The notes beneath the pieces are model-generated. The model saw only the letters and a program-made list of their open reading frames with translations, did not search any database and had not been told where the DNA came from. 64,000 nucleotides of DNA from Hesseltinella vesiculosa (Eukaryota > Mucoromycota > Mucoromycetes > Mucorales > Cunninghamellaceae), in the NCBI GenBank assembly GCA_002104935.1, contig MCGT01000017.1, positions 456,001 through 520,000 on the forward strand. The letters run 5' to 3'. Both the position numbers and the translations under genes were made by a program. How positions within the stretch are numbered: position 1 is the first letter of the stretch; every line of letters starts with the position of its first letter. Shown in pieces: positions 56,102 through 64,000 of the stretch.

Positions 56102-56157
56102 TAAAAATCAACCCCATCCCTTTTATTTCAATACAAAAATATTGCACAAAAATATTG

Positions 56158-56520
56158 CACTTCGCCCAAAAAAAATAAAATGCTCAGCCCACGCTTTCAG
56201 CAAAAAAGTGTTGGGCGGCTTGAATTCAGGCTCAAAAACATGCGAAGCTTCGCCCCAAAAAATGAAAATACTTGGCCCACACTTTCAGCAATAAAGTGTC
56301 GGGGGGCTTGGATGCATGGCGAAAAACATGAGAAGCTCCACCCAAAAAAATTAAAACGTTTAACCCACACTTTCAGCAAAAAAGTGTTGGGCGGCTTGGA
56401 TGCAGGGCTAATAACATGCGAAGATTCGCCCAAAAAAATAAAATGCTTGGCCCACAGTTTCAGCAAAAAATGATGGGCAGCTTAAATGGCATGGCTCAAA
56501 AACATGCAAAGTTACGCACC
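56158..56520. repeat. Satellite array 2 (same unit, about four units)
   Basis: Same unit as 51075-51415: TTTCAGCAAAAAAGTGTTGGG, CGGCTTGGATGCA, AAAAACATGCGAAGCTTCGCC, CAAAAAAATAAAATGCTTGGCCC. Units differ by small substitutions. Confidence 0.85.
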
Positions 56521-56604
56521 TGTTTTGAAATCTTTTGACATTGCTTTTTTTTTTTAGGGCATAACAAGGCTATTGATGGGTGTGTTTTAAAATCGTTTGA
56601 CATT

Positions 56605-56629
56605 GCTCTCTCTCTCTCTCTCTCTCTAG
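56605..56629. repeat. (TC)n microsatellite
   Basis: Uninterrupted TC dinucleotide run of about 12 units, next to A- and T-runs. Confidence 0.95.
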
Positions 56630-56829
56630 GAACACCCGAAAAAAAAAAAGCGCTGCAAGTTTTTTTTTTTTTTTTTTTCTTTGGCCGGCAAGCGAAAACG
56701 GTGGTTTGCGATGATAAGGCAAGTGGAAAAGTTTATTACAGAGTTATCTGTTGCAAAAAAAAAGAAAAAAGAAAATATTTTTTTTATAGAAATGATAGGG
56801 CTTCTTGTCAGAAGACCTAAAATTCTAGT

Positions 56830-57210
56830 ACCCAGGCTTAATCTCAACACCTCGTAGCAACAAAGGCTACTCAACTGCTTACAATACCCGGTAAATTTGG
56901 TATCGTCTGTACCCGATTTGAAGGAGAATTACCTTGGCAATTTGCTTGAAGCACAGACTACTCACCACATTTCCGCAATGAGCAATCAAGCACCTTGGTT
57001 CATTGGCCCATATTTTTATCCTAAAAAGATAAATTCCCCGTAATAAAAGCTATGTTTCCAGCATGGATTCCAACTTAGAGGCGTTCAGCTGTTATCCAGC
57101 AGATGGTAGCTTCGCACCATTGACCGTTCGATCAGGCGCAAATACCAATTATCTGAATGAAGGGTTCCTCTCGTACTAACTTCAATTACTGTTACATAAC
57201 CAATTAACAT

Positions 57211-57265
<55 letters not shown>

Positions 57266-57450
57266 ATTAGTGGGTGAACAATCCAACGCTTACTGAATTC
57301 TGCTTCAGTATGATAGGAAGAGCCGACATCGAAGAATCAAAAAGCGACGTCGCTATGAACGCTTGGCCGCCACAAGCCAGCTATTACCTATAGTAACTTA
57401 TCCGGCACCTTCACCATCCGTTTCAGTTTGTGTTACCTGTTTTATTTTTA
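56830..57450 (-). rRNA. Displaced, decayed 28S rRNA 3' fragment (pseudogene)
   Basis: The minus strand reads as the 3' end of large-subunit rRNA: TTCGATGTCGGCTCTTCCTA, TTGTTCACCCACTAATAGGG, TGGGTTTAGACCGTCGTGAG, the sarcin-ricin loop AGTACGAGAGGAACC, then GCTGAACGCCTCTAAGT, ending near GGGTATTGTAAGCAG and GAGATTAAGCC. Upstream sequence (above about 57450) is unrelated, so the gene is cut. Universal segments are altered: the ACAGGGATAACTGG of the peptidyl-transferase region reads ATAGGTAATAGCTGG here. So it is not a working rRNA gene. Confidence 0.9.
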
Positions 57451-57619
57451 GAGCCTCCCTATTTCGATGACTCCCTATTTCGATGAGCCTTTTTTTTTTT
57501 ACTTTGTCTTTTACATTGAATCTCTCATTTGGAATGTTATGATACTAATGAACTTTTTTTATACTGTAGATCCGAAGGGGGCTGCTTTTTTTAAATACAG
57601 TATACGGTAGCATTCTTTA

Positions 57620-57874
57620 TTATTCTTCCATATCTTGATACTCATCAAGATTTGTACGACGGCGCTGGGGTGGAGGTGGAAGCGAAGAAGAGGAGGAAGC
57701 AATGGTGGAGGTTGAGGAGGATGGTTGAATGGGAGGTTGGTGAAAGACTTCGGACAGATCGGTAATGAGGGACTGGACTTGTGATCCAGTCAGGGTTTCA
57801 ATCGAAGAATCAACCTTTGATTGCACGCTTCTATACAGATGTTCCGTATAGAAGGTAGTACCAAATATGGACAA
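57620..57874 (-). CDS. Possible small acidic-tailed protein (84 aa)
   Basis: ATG 57874 opens MSIFGTTFYTEHLYRS; it continues to a Ser/Pro-rich linker and an acidic end (TNLDEYQDMEE). It overlaps the opposite-strand primase fragment by about 40 bp, so one of the two starts must be wrong. No family recognised; the disordered linker with an acidic tail is a layout seen in single-strand DNA-binding proteins. Confidence 0.25.
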   Translation of the reverse strand: MSIFGTTFYTEHLYRSVQSKVDSSIETLTGSQVQSLITDLSEVFHQPPIQPSSSTSTIASSSSSLPPPPQRRRTNLDEYQDMEE

Positions 57875-58222
57875 TCACGATGGAAATATGTTCAGGGTCA
57901 CGGTGATATATCTGACATATCCACCTTCTGTAAGGGCCTGATTGGATATACTAATGGATGTAAGATGGTGGATACCGATGCCATTGTTGATTACGCCATT
58001 GGTTCCCGTATCTATAAACCAATATTGGATATGCACCAGGATGATAGACCATCGGATATGCCATCCCTGGATATTCCCAAAGATTTCCGAATTAGATATG
58101 TACAAGGATCCATGACGGTGTTAGATAGAATTAGACCTGGATATTGCAACATGTGTGCCAGAGTGCATGACAATGAGAATGCGTATATGATAGGGAATAG
58201 ATTTTTCTGTCGAAGATTTTAA
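57839..58222 (+). CDS. Virus-type primase C-terminal fragment with zinc motif
   Basis: The frame reads FRIEGSTKYGQSRWKYVQGHG early and ends with CNMCARVHDNENAYMIG and FFCRR. This is a CX2CX3H...C pattern of the kind found after the catalytic domain in AEP/D5-type primases of large DNA viruses and related mobile elements. The N-terminal polymerase part is missing upstream, so it is a fragment or a recombined piece. Start uncertain (57821 or 57839). It would act in DNA replication if whole. It converges on the zinc protein at 58232-58441. The call rests on the zinc motif and its local context only. Confidence 0.45.
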   Translation: MFRIEGSTKYGQSRWKYVQGHGDISDISTFCKGLIGYTNGCKMVDTDAIVDYAIGSRIYKPILDMHQDDRPSDMPSLDIPKDFRIRYVQGSMTVLDRIRPGYCNMCARVHDNENAYMIGNRFFCRRF

Positions 58223-58231
58223 AAACAATGG

Positions 58232-58441
58232 TTAGATAGGAGATCCCTCTTCGGCAACAACCCGTTGCAACAACAAGGTAAGGTTGCGATCGATACTCTT
58301 CAGGGCAATAAGAAGATCCATCATGTCAACACGTTCCTTACGAGGTGTCATACTGGTGCATCTCTTGCATATATTATCTTGGAATCTCTCGATAGACTTA
58401 CGTTTGTTACACTCGGTACAGACCTTGTATTCAACAGACAT
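58232..58441 (-). CDS. Small Cys-rich zinc protein (69 aa)
   Basis: ATG 58441, MSVEYKVCTECNKRKSIERF, then CKRCTSMTPRKERVD: a CX2C...CX2C zinc ribbon with a helical tail (DMMDLLIALKSIDRNLTLLL). Intact. Similar short Cys-pair proteins occur in large DNA viruses and mobile elements. Ends 10 bp from the stop of the primase fragment. Function unknown. Confidence 0.45.
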   Translation of the reverse strand: MSVEYKVCTECNKRKSIERFQDNICKRCTSMTPRKERVDMMDLLIALKSIDRNLTLLLQRVVAEEGSPI

Positions 58442-58499
58442 GATGGATTGTAAACAAATTTTAAAAACATATGTATTAAGCTATAATATCATATTCGTT

Positions 58500-59211
58500 T
58501 TATCCATTATTTCTTACCCTTCTTACTTTTCTTCTTGTGCATAACAATCTCTTCCTCAGATTCTTCCTCAGATAATTCATGCGTACGAGGCCGTCACGAG
58601 GCGAGTCAGGGTTGACTCTCATCAACGCAGTAGTGATAGGCATCACTAGGGAGGCAGGCCATTGGTGCTGGCTGAAAATGCTGTTGATCTGGGCCTGTAA
58701 TATGTCTTTGAAACCCAAGGCGTTGGAAGATGATTCGTCTTTGCTGATTGGAATTTGACCTGTTTGCTGCAAATGGGCCAGCACGGTGTCAGCTGTGTAG
58801 ACGATCATTTCATTGGTTTGGGCAGTGGGCGCAGCCAGTTCCACCTTCCAGTTTATGCCCATTATGATTTGTTTGGCAACAATCTTATGGGAGCTACTCC
58901 AACCTCCCATCTTGTTGCGGTATTTTGAGATGGTCAAGTCACCCTTGAGGGAAACAGACATGCCTTCACCCAAGCTGGACATTACCCAACCAATGAGTGT
59001 CGGGTTGCTAAAAAAAAAAATTGATTTCAACTGCCATTCCCCCTCCCTTTTTTTTTACGGCATGTACCTTGAAGTATGTTCCTTCACATTGAAGACTGAA
59101 AGAAGCGTGGGGGCTGTTGATAATTTTGCCCGATTTGTAGTCAGAGCGTTCATTGTTGCCAGCTGTGGGTACACCTTGAACAACACCAGAGCAAGCGATT
59201 CCAATAGGCAT
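58500..59211 (-). pseudogene. OB-fold / SSB-like protein, broken
   Basis: Part 1 (59068-59211): MPIGIACSGVVQGVPTAG, then HASFSLQCEGTYFK. Part 2 (58500-59007): NPTLIGWVMSSLGEGMSVSL, GDLTISKYRNKMGGWSS, IVAKQIIM, then a helical tail. Beta-rich, with a KGDL...Y..K.GG..S...I..K pattern of single-strand DNA-binding OB folds. The two parts are split by an intron-like stretch (GTACATG to TTTTTTTTAG), but the phases do not close. Near 58590 the natural tail (SEEESEEEIVMHKKKSKKGK) lies in another frame. So two frame breaks: decayed. In the upstream direction it is fused in frame to the retroelement Gag tail. Confidence 0.4.
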
Positions 59212-59229
59212 GGTTGATAATAATGTAGA

Positions 59230-60937
59230 GTTAACTCGTCCAGCGCTCGTGTCTTTGCCATGCTTGTACCGTTTGCTCGCTGAATCGTTGTTACTCCAGC
59301 ATTCCGACTTGGTATGGGCGACCCGATTGTTGCCGTGACGATCACATAGATCTTCCGGTCTGGGTTCGTCTCGACGGCGTTTAGCACTATGCCTGCTCAA
59401 CTGCTTCTTGTTCAGTGATTTTTTCTGACTGGAAGCGGTACTGTGACGCTCTGGTTCATGGCTACCATACAGTTTGTCATAATTCCAGGCGGCACTAATG
59501 GCATCCACCACTTTCGTAACTTCTGTTAAGGTGGGAGCTCCTTTCGCTGAATCAGCTAACTCGGCTGTGTTTTAGATGCAATGCTCTGTAAAGGGCCCGA
59601 TTTGTTTTGGTGGACTCGATGAATACTTTGGCTGCCATGGGATCTTTGTCCTTTTTCGCCGCAATAGCAGCGATGCGCTGTAATATTTGGGCTAATAAAC
59701 GCAGCAAGTAATTCAATTAGAATCTTTTCAGGTTTATTAGTACTTCGAAAATTCGAATGAAGAAGAAAAAGAAACTATGGGAAAATAAAAAAAAATTTAA
59801 GCAATACGACTAGGTGCGGAGTTTACTCGTGCACTTGTCTAATTCTAGAACAAGTCTCCGCACAGTGGATCTTTCTTTCTTCCTGACGCTAATACGCACG
59901 AAAGAGCAAGGCATTCTATGCACCGTTCACGTCTTAGCTAGGGCGCATGCCACATGCGCCACCGCTTCAGGTAATCATCCACAGATTCAGAACGCCTGAT
60001 CGTCATGGATTCATACTCTTTCAACAAGCGATTGTTCATCGACGGCTTACCGGTAGAACCGAAACAATCGATCATCATGGTCTTGACTCTGGACCATGAG
60101 AGGTTGGAAAGCTTAGTACCCTTCCCTTTCTTCTTCTTGACAAACTCAATTAAGCTGGTATACTGGTCATAGTCAAGTGAGATTTGGAGGACGCTCTGCC
60201 AATTCTGGTTCAATGCTTCAGTAGTGAGCTGTGCCTTGCCTTGTAAAGCATAGAAGTATTCGTCCATGGACTTATACTTGCTTTGGCTTTGGTCATCAGG
60301 GGAACCATCTGTATCCATGCCGATTAGGCGCAATGCCGGCAATACAGCTGGAATGACAGGTTTGTTCCTAGGAACATCTTTTTCCTTCTTGCGTTTTGTT
60401 TCTTCAGGTATGGGCTCTGTTCGCAAGCCGGCGACAACGGTCTCCAGTACCTGGATATGATCCTTGATATTCAAGATATCATTCTTCACTGCCACAAGCC
60501 TGGTTGGGTCAGTGGGTCTGCGCTGACTGATCGTCAGGTAGAGTCTGCCTTTAGCCTCAAGCTCCTGTCTAGCAACAGCGAGGGCTTCGGCAAACTCACC
60601 ATCTACCTCGATGATGGGAGTGTGTGGGGCGGGTGCCTCCTTCATAACGACATCATCGTCTACCTCTTGGAAAGGTAGAGCGGGGGAAGGAATCTGAGCC
60701 ATGGCAGAGATTGGGCTGCTCTCCACGGGCCTTTTTTGTTTGTACCGGTGTGGTACCCACCACACCGTGCCGGCCCTCAGTTTCCTCAGGGGCGCGTACT
60801 CTTCTTGTAGAGCCGCTGGACGAAGTAGCCATTGTTGGGCTACTGGGGATGGCCGGGAAGTCGGCCTCCACAAAACCATCAGGGATGGGAGAGTTGGCTC
60901 TTCCCATGCGGGCAGGTTGAGAGTTGTTGTTATTCAT
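59230..60937 (-). pseudogene. Ty3-type Gag with zinc knuckle, broken by a solo LTR and frameshifts
   Basis: Starts ATG 60937 (MNNNNSQPARMGRANS). A frame change near 60730 joins to VESSPISAMAQIPSPALPF and on through FAEALAVARQELEAKG, the capsid region (YDQYTSLIEFVKKKKGKG, SVDDYLKRWR). There the solo LTR (59679-59954) interrupts it. Gag resumes as RIAAIAAKKDKDPMAAKVF, shifts again near 59570, then LTEVTKVVDAISAAWNY and a knuckle CDRHGNNRVAHTKSEC. No protease or reverse transcriptase follows. Three breaks: a dead copy. Confidence 0.7.
59679..59954 (-). repeat. Solo LTR (276 bp) with 5-bp target duplication
   Basis: On the minus strand starts TGTGGCATGC and ends AATATTACA. Flanked by TGCGC on both sides (59674-59678 and 59955-59959), a 5-bp duplication typical of Ty3-type integration. 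It interrupts the Gag above. The absence of internal sequence means LTR-LTR recombination has removed the element body. Confidence 0.9.
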
Positions 60938-61087
60938 CGCTGATGTTGGGGTTGTTGATTCAGGAATATTCGTAAAAAAAAAATGTAAGAATACGAGATT
61001 CGAAGTGGTTGGTTTTTTATATGATTGTAAAATCAGATGGGGGAGAAGAAAAGAATCATAACAGAGTCCTCTGACTGTGACTGATAA

Positions 61088-62430
61088 ATGTCGTGTTACA
61101 GACAGGGGCTCGATAGTTGCACAAGCTATGTGAGGGCGGCTGATTGTTCACAGGTTTTTATGACAATTACGTGCAATGACCTCGATCCTTCTTATGCTGC
61201 TGCTTGTGGAACAGACGATCCTTGGGAAGATCCAGTGCGCTTCAGTAACCATTTTCGTCGTAACTTTTTGGCACTGTTTGATCGGATCAAATCTGTTTTT
61301 GGTCGCATGGTTGGTGGAATCAAAGATTTTTTTTGGGTGATGGAGCTCCAAGCCCGTGGCTCGCCTCATATTCAAATCCTTTTTTGGACGGTTGATTCTG
61401 CTGAACAAATTTTGGCCAATGATGTGGTGGTTGCGAGCTTGTCTCCTTTGAACGATCCTCTTTATGAACTTGTGGCCTGGTGGATTGCGCTGGTGTCGGT
61501 TTGGCTTCCCTTTTGCTCCAAGTAGTGCAAGTTTTATCGACGATAATGGCAAATGCGTGTACAAGCGGTCAGAGGAAAGTGCCTTCATCAACAATTACAA
61601 CCCATACGTCTTGGCCTTGGCAAAGTGCAATAGGGATGTGGAAGTTAACAAGGGCTACAAGGCCATGAGCTACCTCTGCAAGTACCGGTACCTCACCAAG
61701 TTTGATACTGGCCAAAGCTTTGAACTTGTCGACAGCAATGAGTCTACCCCTGAAACCGCTTATTTTCAGCATTTCCGTGGCCGGTAGTTTGGTGTGGTTG
61801 AGGCTGTTTATGACATCTTTGGCTGGCACAAAGAAGGTTCCTCACGCGACGTGGTCATGCTAAACACCAATCTGCCTACCAACCAAAGATATGTCATCAA
61901 GCGAAAGAAGCACATGGATGAAAGCAATCCCAATGACCTGGTCTACAAAACCCACATTGGTAAAAAAAAAAAAATTACAGCAGTATAACTTTTTTTTCGC
62001 TTATAGAAAAGTACGTCTGTCGCCCGATTACCGAAGAATGTGAACGCTTGACCATGCCTGAATTCTTCACCCAGTACGCTCCATATTATGGAAATGTTAC
62101 TGGTAGCAGCGTGCTCCGTGGTACTGATCGCTCCAAATGGAAGAAGCGCCAGCGCGGCTCGTCAATTTGGAGAACGCCCTTTTTGGCATCAACCTCTGGT
62201 GAAGCTTTTTTTTATCAGCGTATTCTTCTCAATATATCCTTTCGCCAAATGCAAGAAGTTTTGGACATTGAAGCCTATGGTACCTATAAAGGTAAAAATT
62301 GTTCAGCTTTTTTAACTGTATACAAGCACTGATCTTAATGTATGCTTTTTTTTTTAGCTTGTCATGACCACTTAGTTTCTGTTGGCCGTCTTGTTCCCTT
62401 GCCAAGAGCCAGCCGCAACCCACTGGCTTT
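61088..62430 (+). pseudogene. Helitron Rep (Helitron_like_N) remnant
   Basis: Rep-type rolling-circle nuclease region. CSQVFMTITCNDLDPSYAA, then NHFRRNFLALFDRIKSVFGR and FWVMELQARGSPHIQILFW. After a frameshift near 61460, WCRFGFPFAPSSA, FINNYNPYVLALAKCNRDVE and YKAMSYLCKYRYL (the Rep double-Tyr region). An in-frame stop at about 61785, then VEAVYDIFGWHKEGSSRDVV, an intron-like gap, LTMPEFFTQYAPYY, FYQRILLNISFRQMQ, and a further gap to ACHDHLVSVGRLV. The HUH motif (PHxH) reads PHIQ, so the second metal-binding His is lost. Three defects: dead. The Pif1 part is absent here. Confidence 0.75.
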
Positions 62431-62694
62431 TTATTTTTTCTCCATGTTTGCTTTTTTTTCTAACACTCCATCCTATAATCCAACACGCCTGACATTATGC
62501 TCATCACTATTACCTATCATCTACTATTGCCATGCAAAAGTTGACGTCCATCAGACGAGCCAATCGCTGGCTAACATTACTGTACTTTCTCCCCTCCTGT
62601 CAGACTTTGGCTGGGGAGATTTGTCTTTAAGCAAGTGTAGCTCACAAGAAAGTTACAGTAGAGGTCTGATACCTTGACCATGTACAGTACATAT

Positions 62695-63000
62695 CATATA
62701 CAAGTGCCCTGCAAAATCCGGTGACGATCGGTGGAGAATTTATTTTTGGCACACATATAGGCTCCCTATGTTTTCGTTCAAAAATGGCCAGGGGACCCTC
62801 AGGGATTTTGAAAAATCTAAAAACCATGATAGATCGGCTTTGAACTGATGGATCCAACTCATTTTTTGTGTGGATATCAACAATGACATACACGAATGAT
62901 ACTGAAAAAATCACATCGATCAAGCTAGATTGCCCAGCCAAAGTTTGAAGAATCATGAATTCCAATCTCTGCTCCCCCAGCTAAAAAACCATCAAAAACG
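62695..63000 (+). repeat. Copy of dispersed repeat family R1 (plus orientation)
   Basis: Shares AATGATACTGAAAAAATCAC, ATTGCCCAGCCAAAG, and CCAATCTCTGCTCCCCCAGC in order with the 34.4-kb copy. The left boundary is unsure. Confidence 0.5.
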
Positions 63001-63067
63001 ACTCAAGCCAGAAAAAAAGCGCTCCACAGCCAAAAATCGAGGTGCTAAAGTCAAGCCAAAATCCACC

Positions 63068-63306
63068 TCCTCCGATCGCCTTCTAATTTGGCATGGTGGT
63101 AGTAGGTGATAAGTGATGCCCATGGTAAAAACCTTTGCCTTGATGGATCACTCATTGACCAGCTAGAGCCGTTTCCTTTTTTTTTTTTTCGAGAAAAAAA
63201 GAGTTCCTCCGATCAGCTTCATGTTTGGCATGGTGAAAGTAGGTGACAAGTGATGATGATGGCTAAAATTTAAGCCTTGATAGGTCACTGGATGGTGATC
63301 TAGAGA
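63068..63306 (+). repeat. Tandem repeat R2, copies 1 and 2 (unit about 110-135 bp)
   Basis: Both units start TCCTCCGATC and contain TTTGGCATGGTG, AGTAGGTGA(T/C)AAGTGATG, and GCCTTGAT(A/G)G(A/G)TCACT. A third copy lies at 63829-63953 beyond the palindrome. Confidence 0.7.
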
Positions 63307-63369
63307 GTAGGACAACCAGATGGAATGGCTTCCCTAGGAATCGAACGCATATATGCGGGCTTTCAAAAA

Positions 63370-63792
63370 AAATTGGCAGGTCAATATGAAAAAAAAAAAA
63401 AATCAACAAAAAAAAAAGACATTAACAAGTTGAAAAAAGAGGGTCATACGGGGGAAACCAACATTTCCATAATAAGAATAATTACCTGATTTAGTAACAA
63501 AAATAATTGTGAGCGATATATTTTTCTTTATATGGGACGTGGATTTTTTGAAAAAATACTTTCCTAGAAAGTATAATTGACACTTTTTTGGAAAGTATTT
63601 TTTCAAAAAATCCACGTCCCATATAAAGAAAAATATATCGCTCACAATTATTTTTGTTACTAAATCAGGTAACTATTCTTATTATGGAAATGTTGGTTTC
63701 CCCCGTATGACCCTCTTTTTTCAACTCGTTAATGTCTTTTTTTTGGCTAATTTTTTTTTTGTATTTTTTTTTTCATATTGGCCCGCCAATTT
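63370..63792. repeat. Long palindrome: arms about 195-203 bp, 25-bp spacer
   Basis: Left arm 63370-63564 and right arm 63590-63792 are inverted copies. The inner 150 bp of each arm differ by about two bases. The outer ends (AAATTGGC(A/G)GG) resemble transposon ends. It splits the R2 repeat array. Open frames read inside it are a by-product of the symmetry. Probably a fold-back element. Confidence 0.88.
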
Positions 63793-63828
63793 ATTTTTTT
63801 TTTTTTTTTTGCTGATCTAGTGCTGGTT

Positions 63829-63953
63829 ACTTTTTTTTTGAGAAAAAAAAAATCTTCCGATCAGCTTCACATTTGGCATGGTGGTAGTAGGCGATAAATG
63901 ATGATCATAGTAAAAACCTTAGCCTTGATGGATCACTCAATAACGAGCTAGAC
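63829..63953 (+). repeat. R2 copy 3
   Basis: CTTCCGATCAGCTTCACATT, GTAGTAGGCGATAAATGATG, CTTAGCCTTGATGGATCACT: same unit as 63068-63306, separated from it by the palindrome. Confidence 0.7.
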
Positions 63954-64000
63954 ACTTTCAGCAAAAAAGTGTTGGGCGGCTTGGATGCATGGCTAAAAGC
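63952..64000. repeat. Start of satellite array 3 (cut by the window edge)
   Basis: CACTTTCAGCAAAAAAGTGT, TGGGCGGCTTGGATGCATGG: same unit as the arrays at 51.1 and 56.2 kb; joined directly to R2 copy 3. Confidence 0.85.

Noticed and set aside
61148..61594. 148-residue antisense frame opposite the Helitron Rep
   Set aside because: Shadow of the Rep coding strand; basic composition without domains.
63325..63360. GGAATCGAACGC string suggestive of a tRNA T-loop
   Set aside because: No five-base T-stem pairing and no acceptor or anticodon arms around it.
63403..63645. 80-residue open frame inside the palindrome
   Set aside because: It exists because both palindrome arms read open; composition is Phe/Lys/Ile-rich and it has no domain.

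Overview
This window looks like nuclear DNA from an early-diverging filamentous fungus, most plausibly Mucoromycota. The evidence is inferred from gene content. Fungal markers are a chitin synthase, a Crt10-family protein, a Zn2Cys6 regulator and an L-lactate dehydrogenase. They sit beside genes that Dikarya have often lost or shortened: full-length ZGRF1-type helicase, AGGF1, LENG1, ZCCHC10 and SAP30BP homologues. Genes are split by short introns (about 45-90 bp) rich in T tracts, many of which contain homopolymer runs of 10-25 bases. I recognised no tRNA gene and no CRISPR array.

Layout, 1-51 kb (gene-rich). A Rabconnectin-3 beta (WDR7)-like gene runs off the left edge. An intact Tc1/mariner element with TA target duplication sits just upstream of it (4.9-6.3 kb). 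Then come a Crt10 homologue, a gene-poor stretch of old repeats, a regulator with two tandem Zn2Cys6 clusters, and a 980-bp non-autonomous element with long inverted ends. A dense block follows: LENG1, AGGF1, SAP30BP, chitin synthase and ZGRF1 homologues (14.9-27.6 kb). After a 3.5-kb repeat-bearing gap come a TMEM184/OST-alpha membrane protein, a Reeler-like secreted or membrane protein, lactate dehydrogenase, a Ser/His-rich coiled-coil protein, the EMG1/NEP1 rRNA methyltransferase divergent from an ankyrin protein, an inverted duplication, ZCCHC10, cofilin, an Sds3-like Rpd3-complex protein with a probable minor-spliceosome (U12) intron, aminopeptidase P, and ribosomal protein L7 (uL30).

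Layout, 51-64 kb (repeat island). This part is a junkyard of mobile DNA: an ~88-bp satellite at three places, a truncated second Tc1 element, two broken Ty3-type gag genes, two copies of one LTR in opposite orientation about 5 kb apart (one a solo LTR with a 5-bp duplication), a Pif1-helicase remnant and a broken Helitron Rep, a displaced decayed piece of 28S rRNA, a 0.2-kb-arm palindrome, and a small cluster resembling a virus-type replication module (primase C-terminal fragment, OB-fold/SSB-like protein, small zinc protein).

The host genes are individually transcribed housekeeping genes and not a pathway cluster. Loose themes are RNA processing and splicing (LENG1, AGGF1, SAP30BP, ZCCHC10), ribosome production (EMG1, L7) and cell wall/cytoskeleton (chitin synthase, cofilin). 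All calls rest on reading the sequence by eye; exon joins were checked for GT-AG sites and reading phase where exons are listed.
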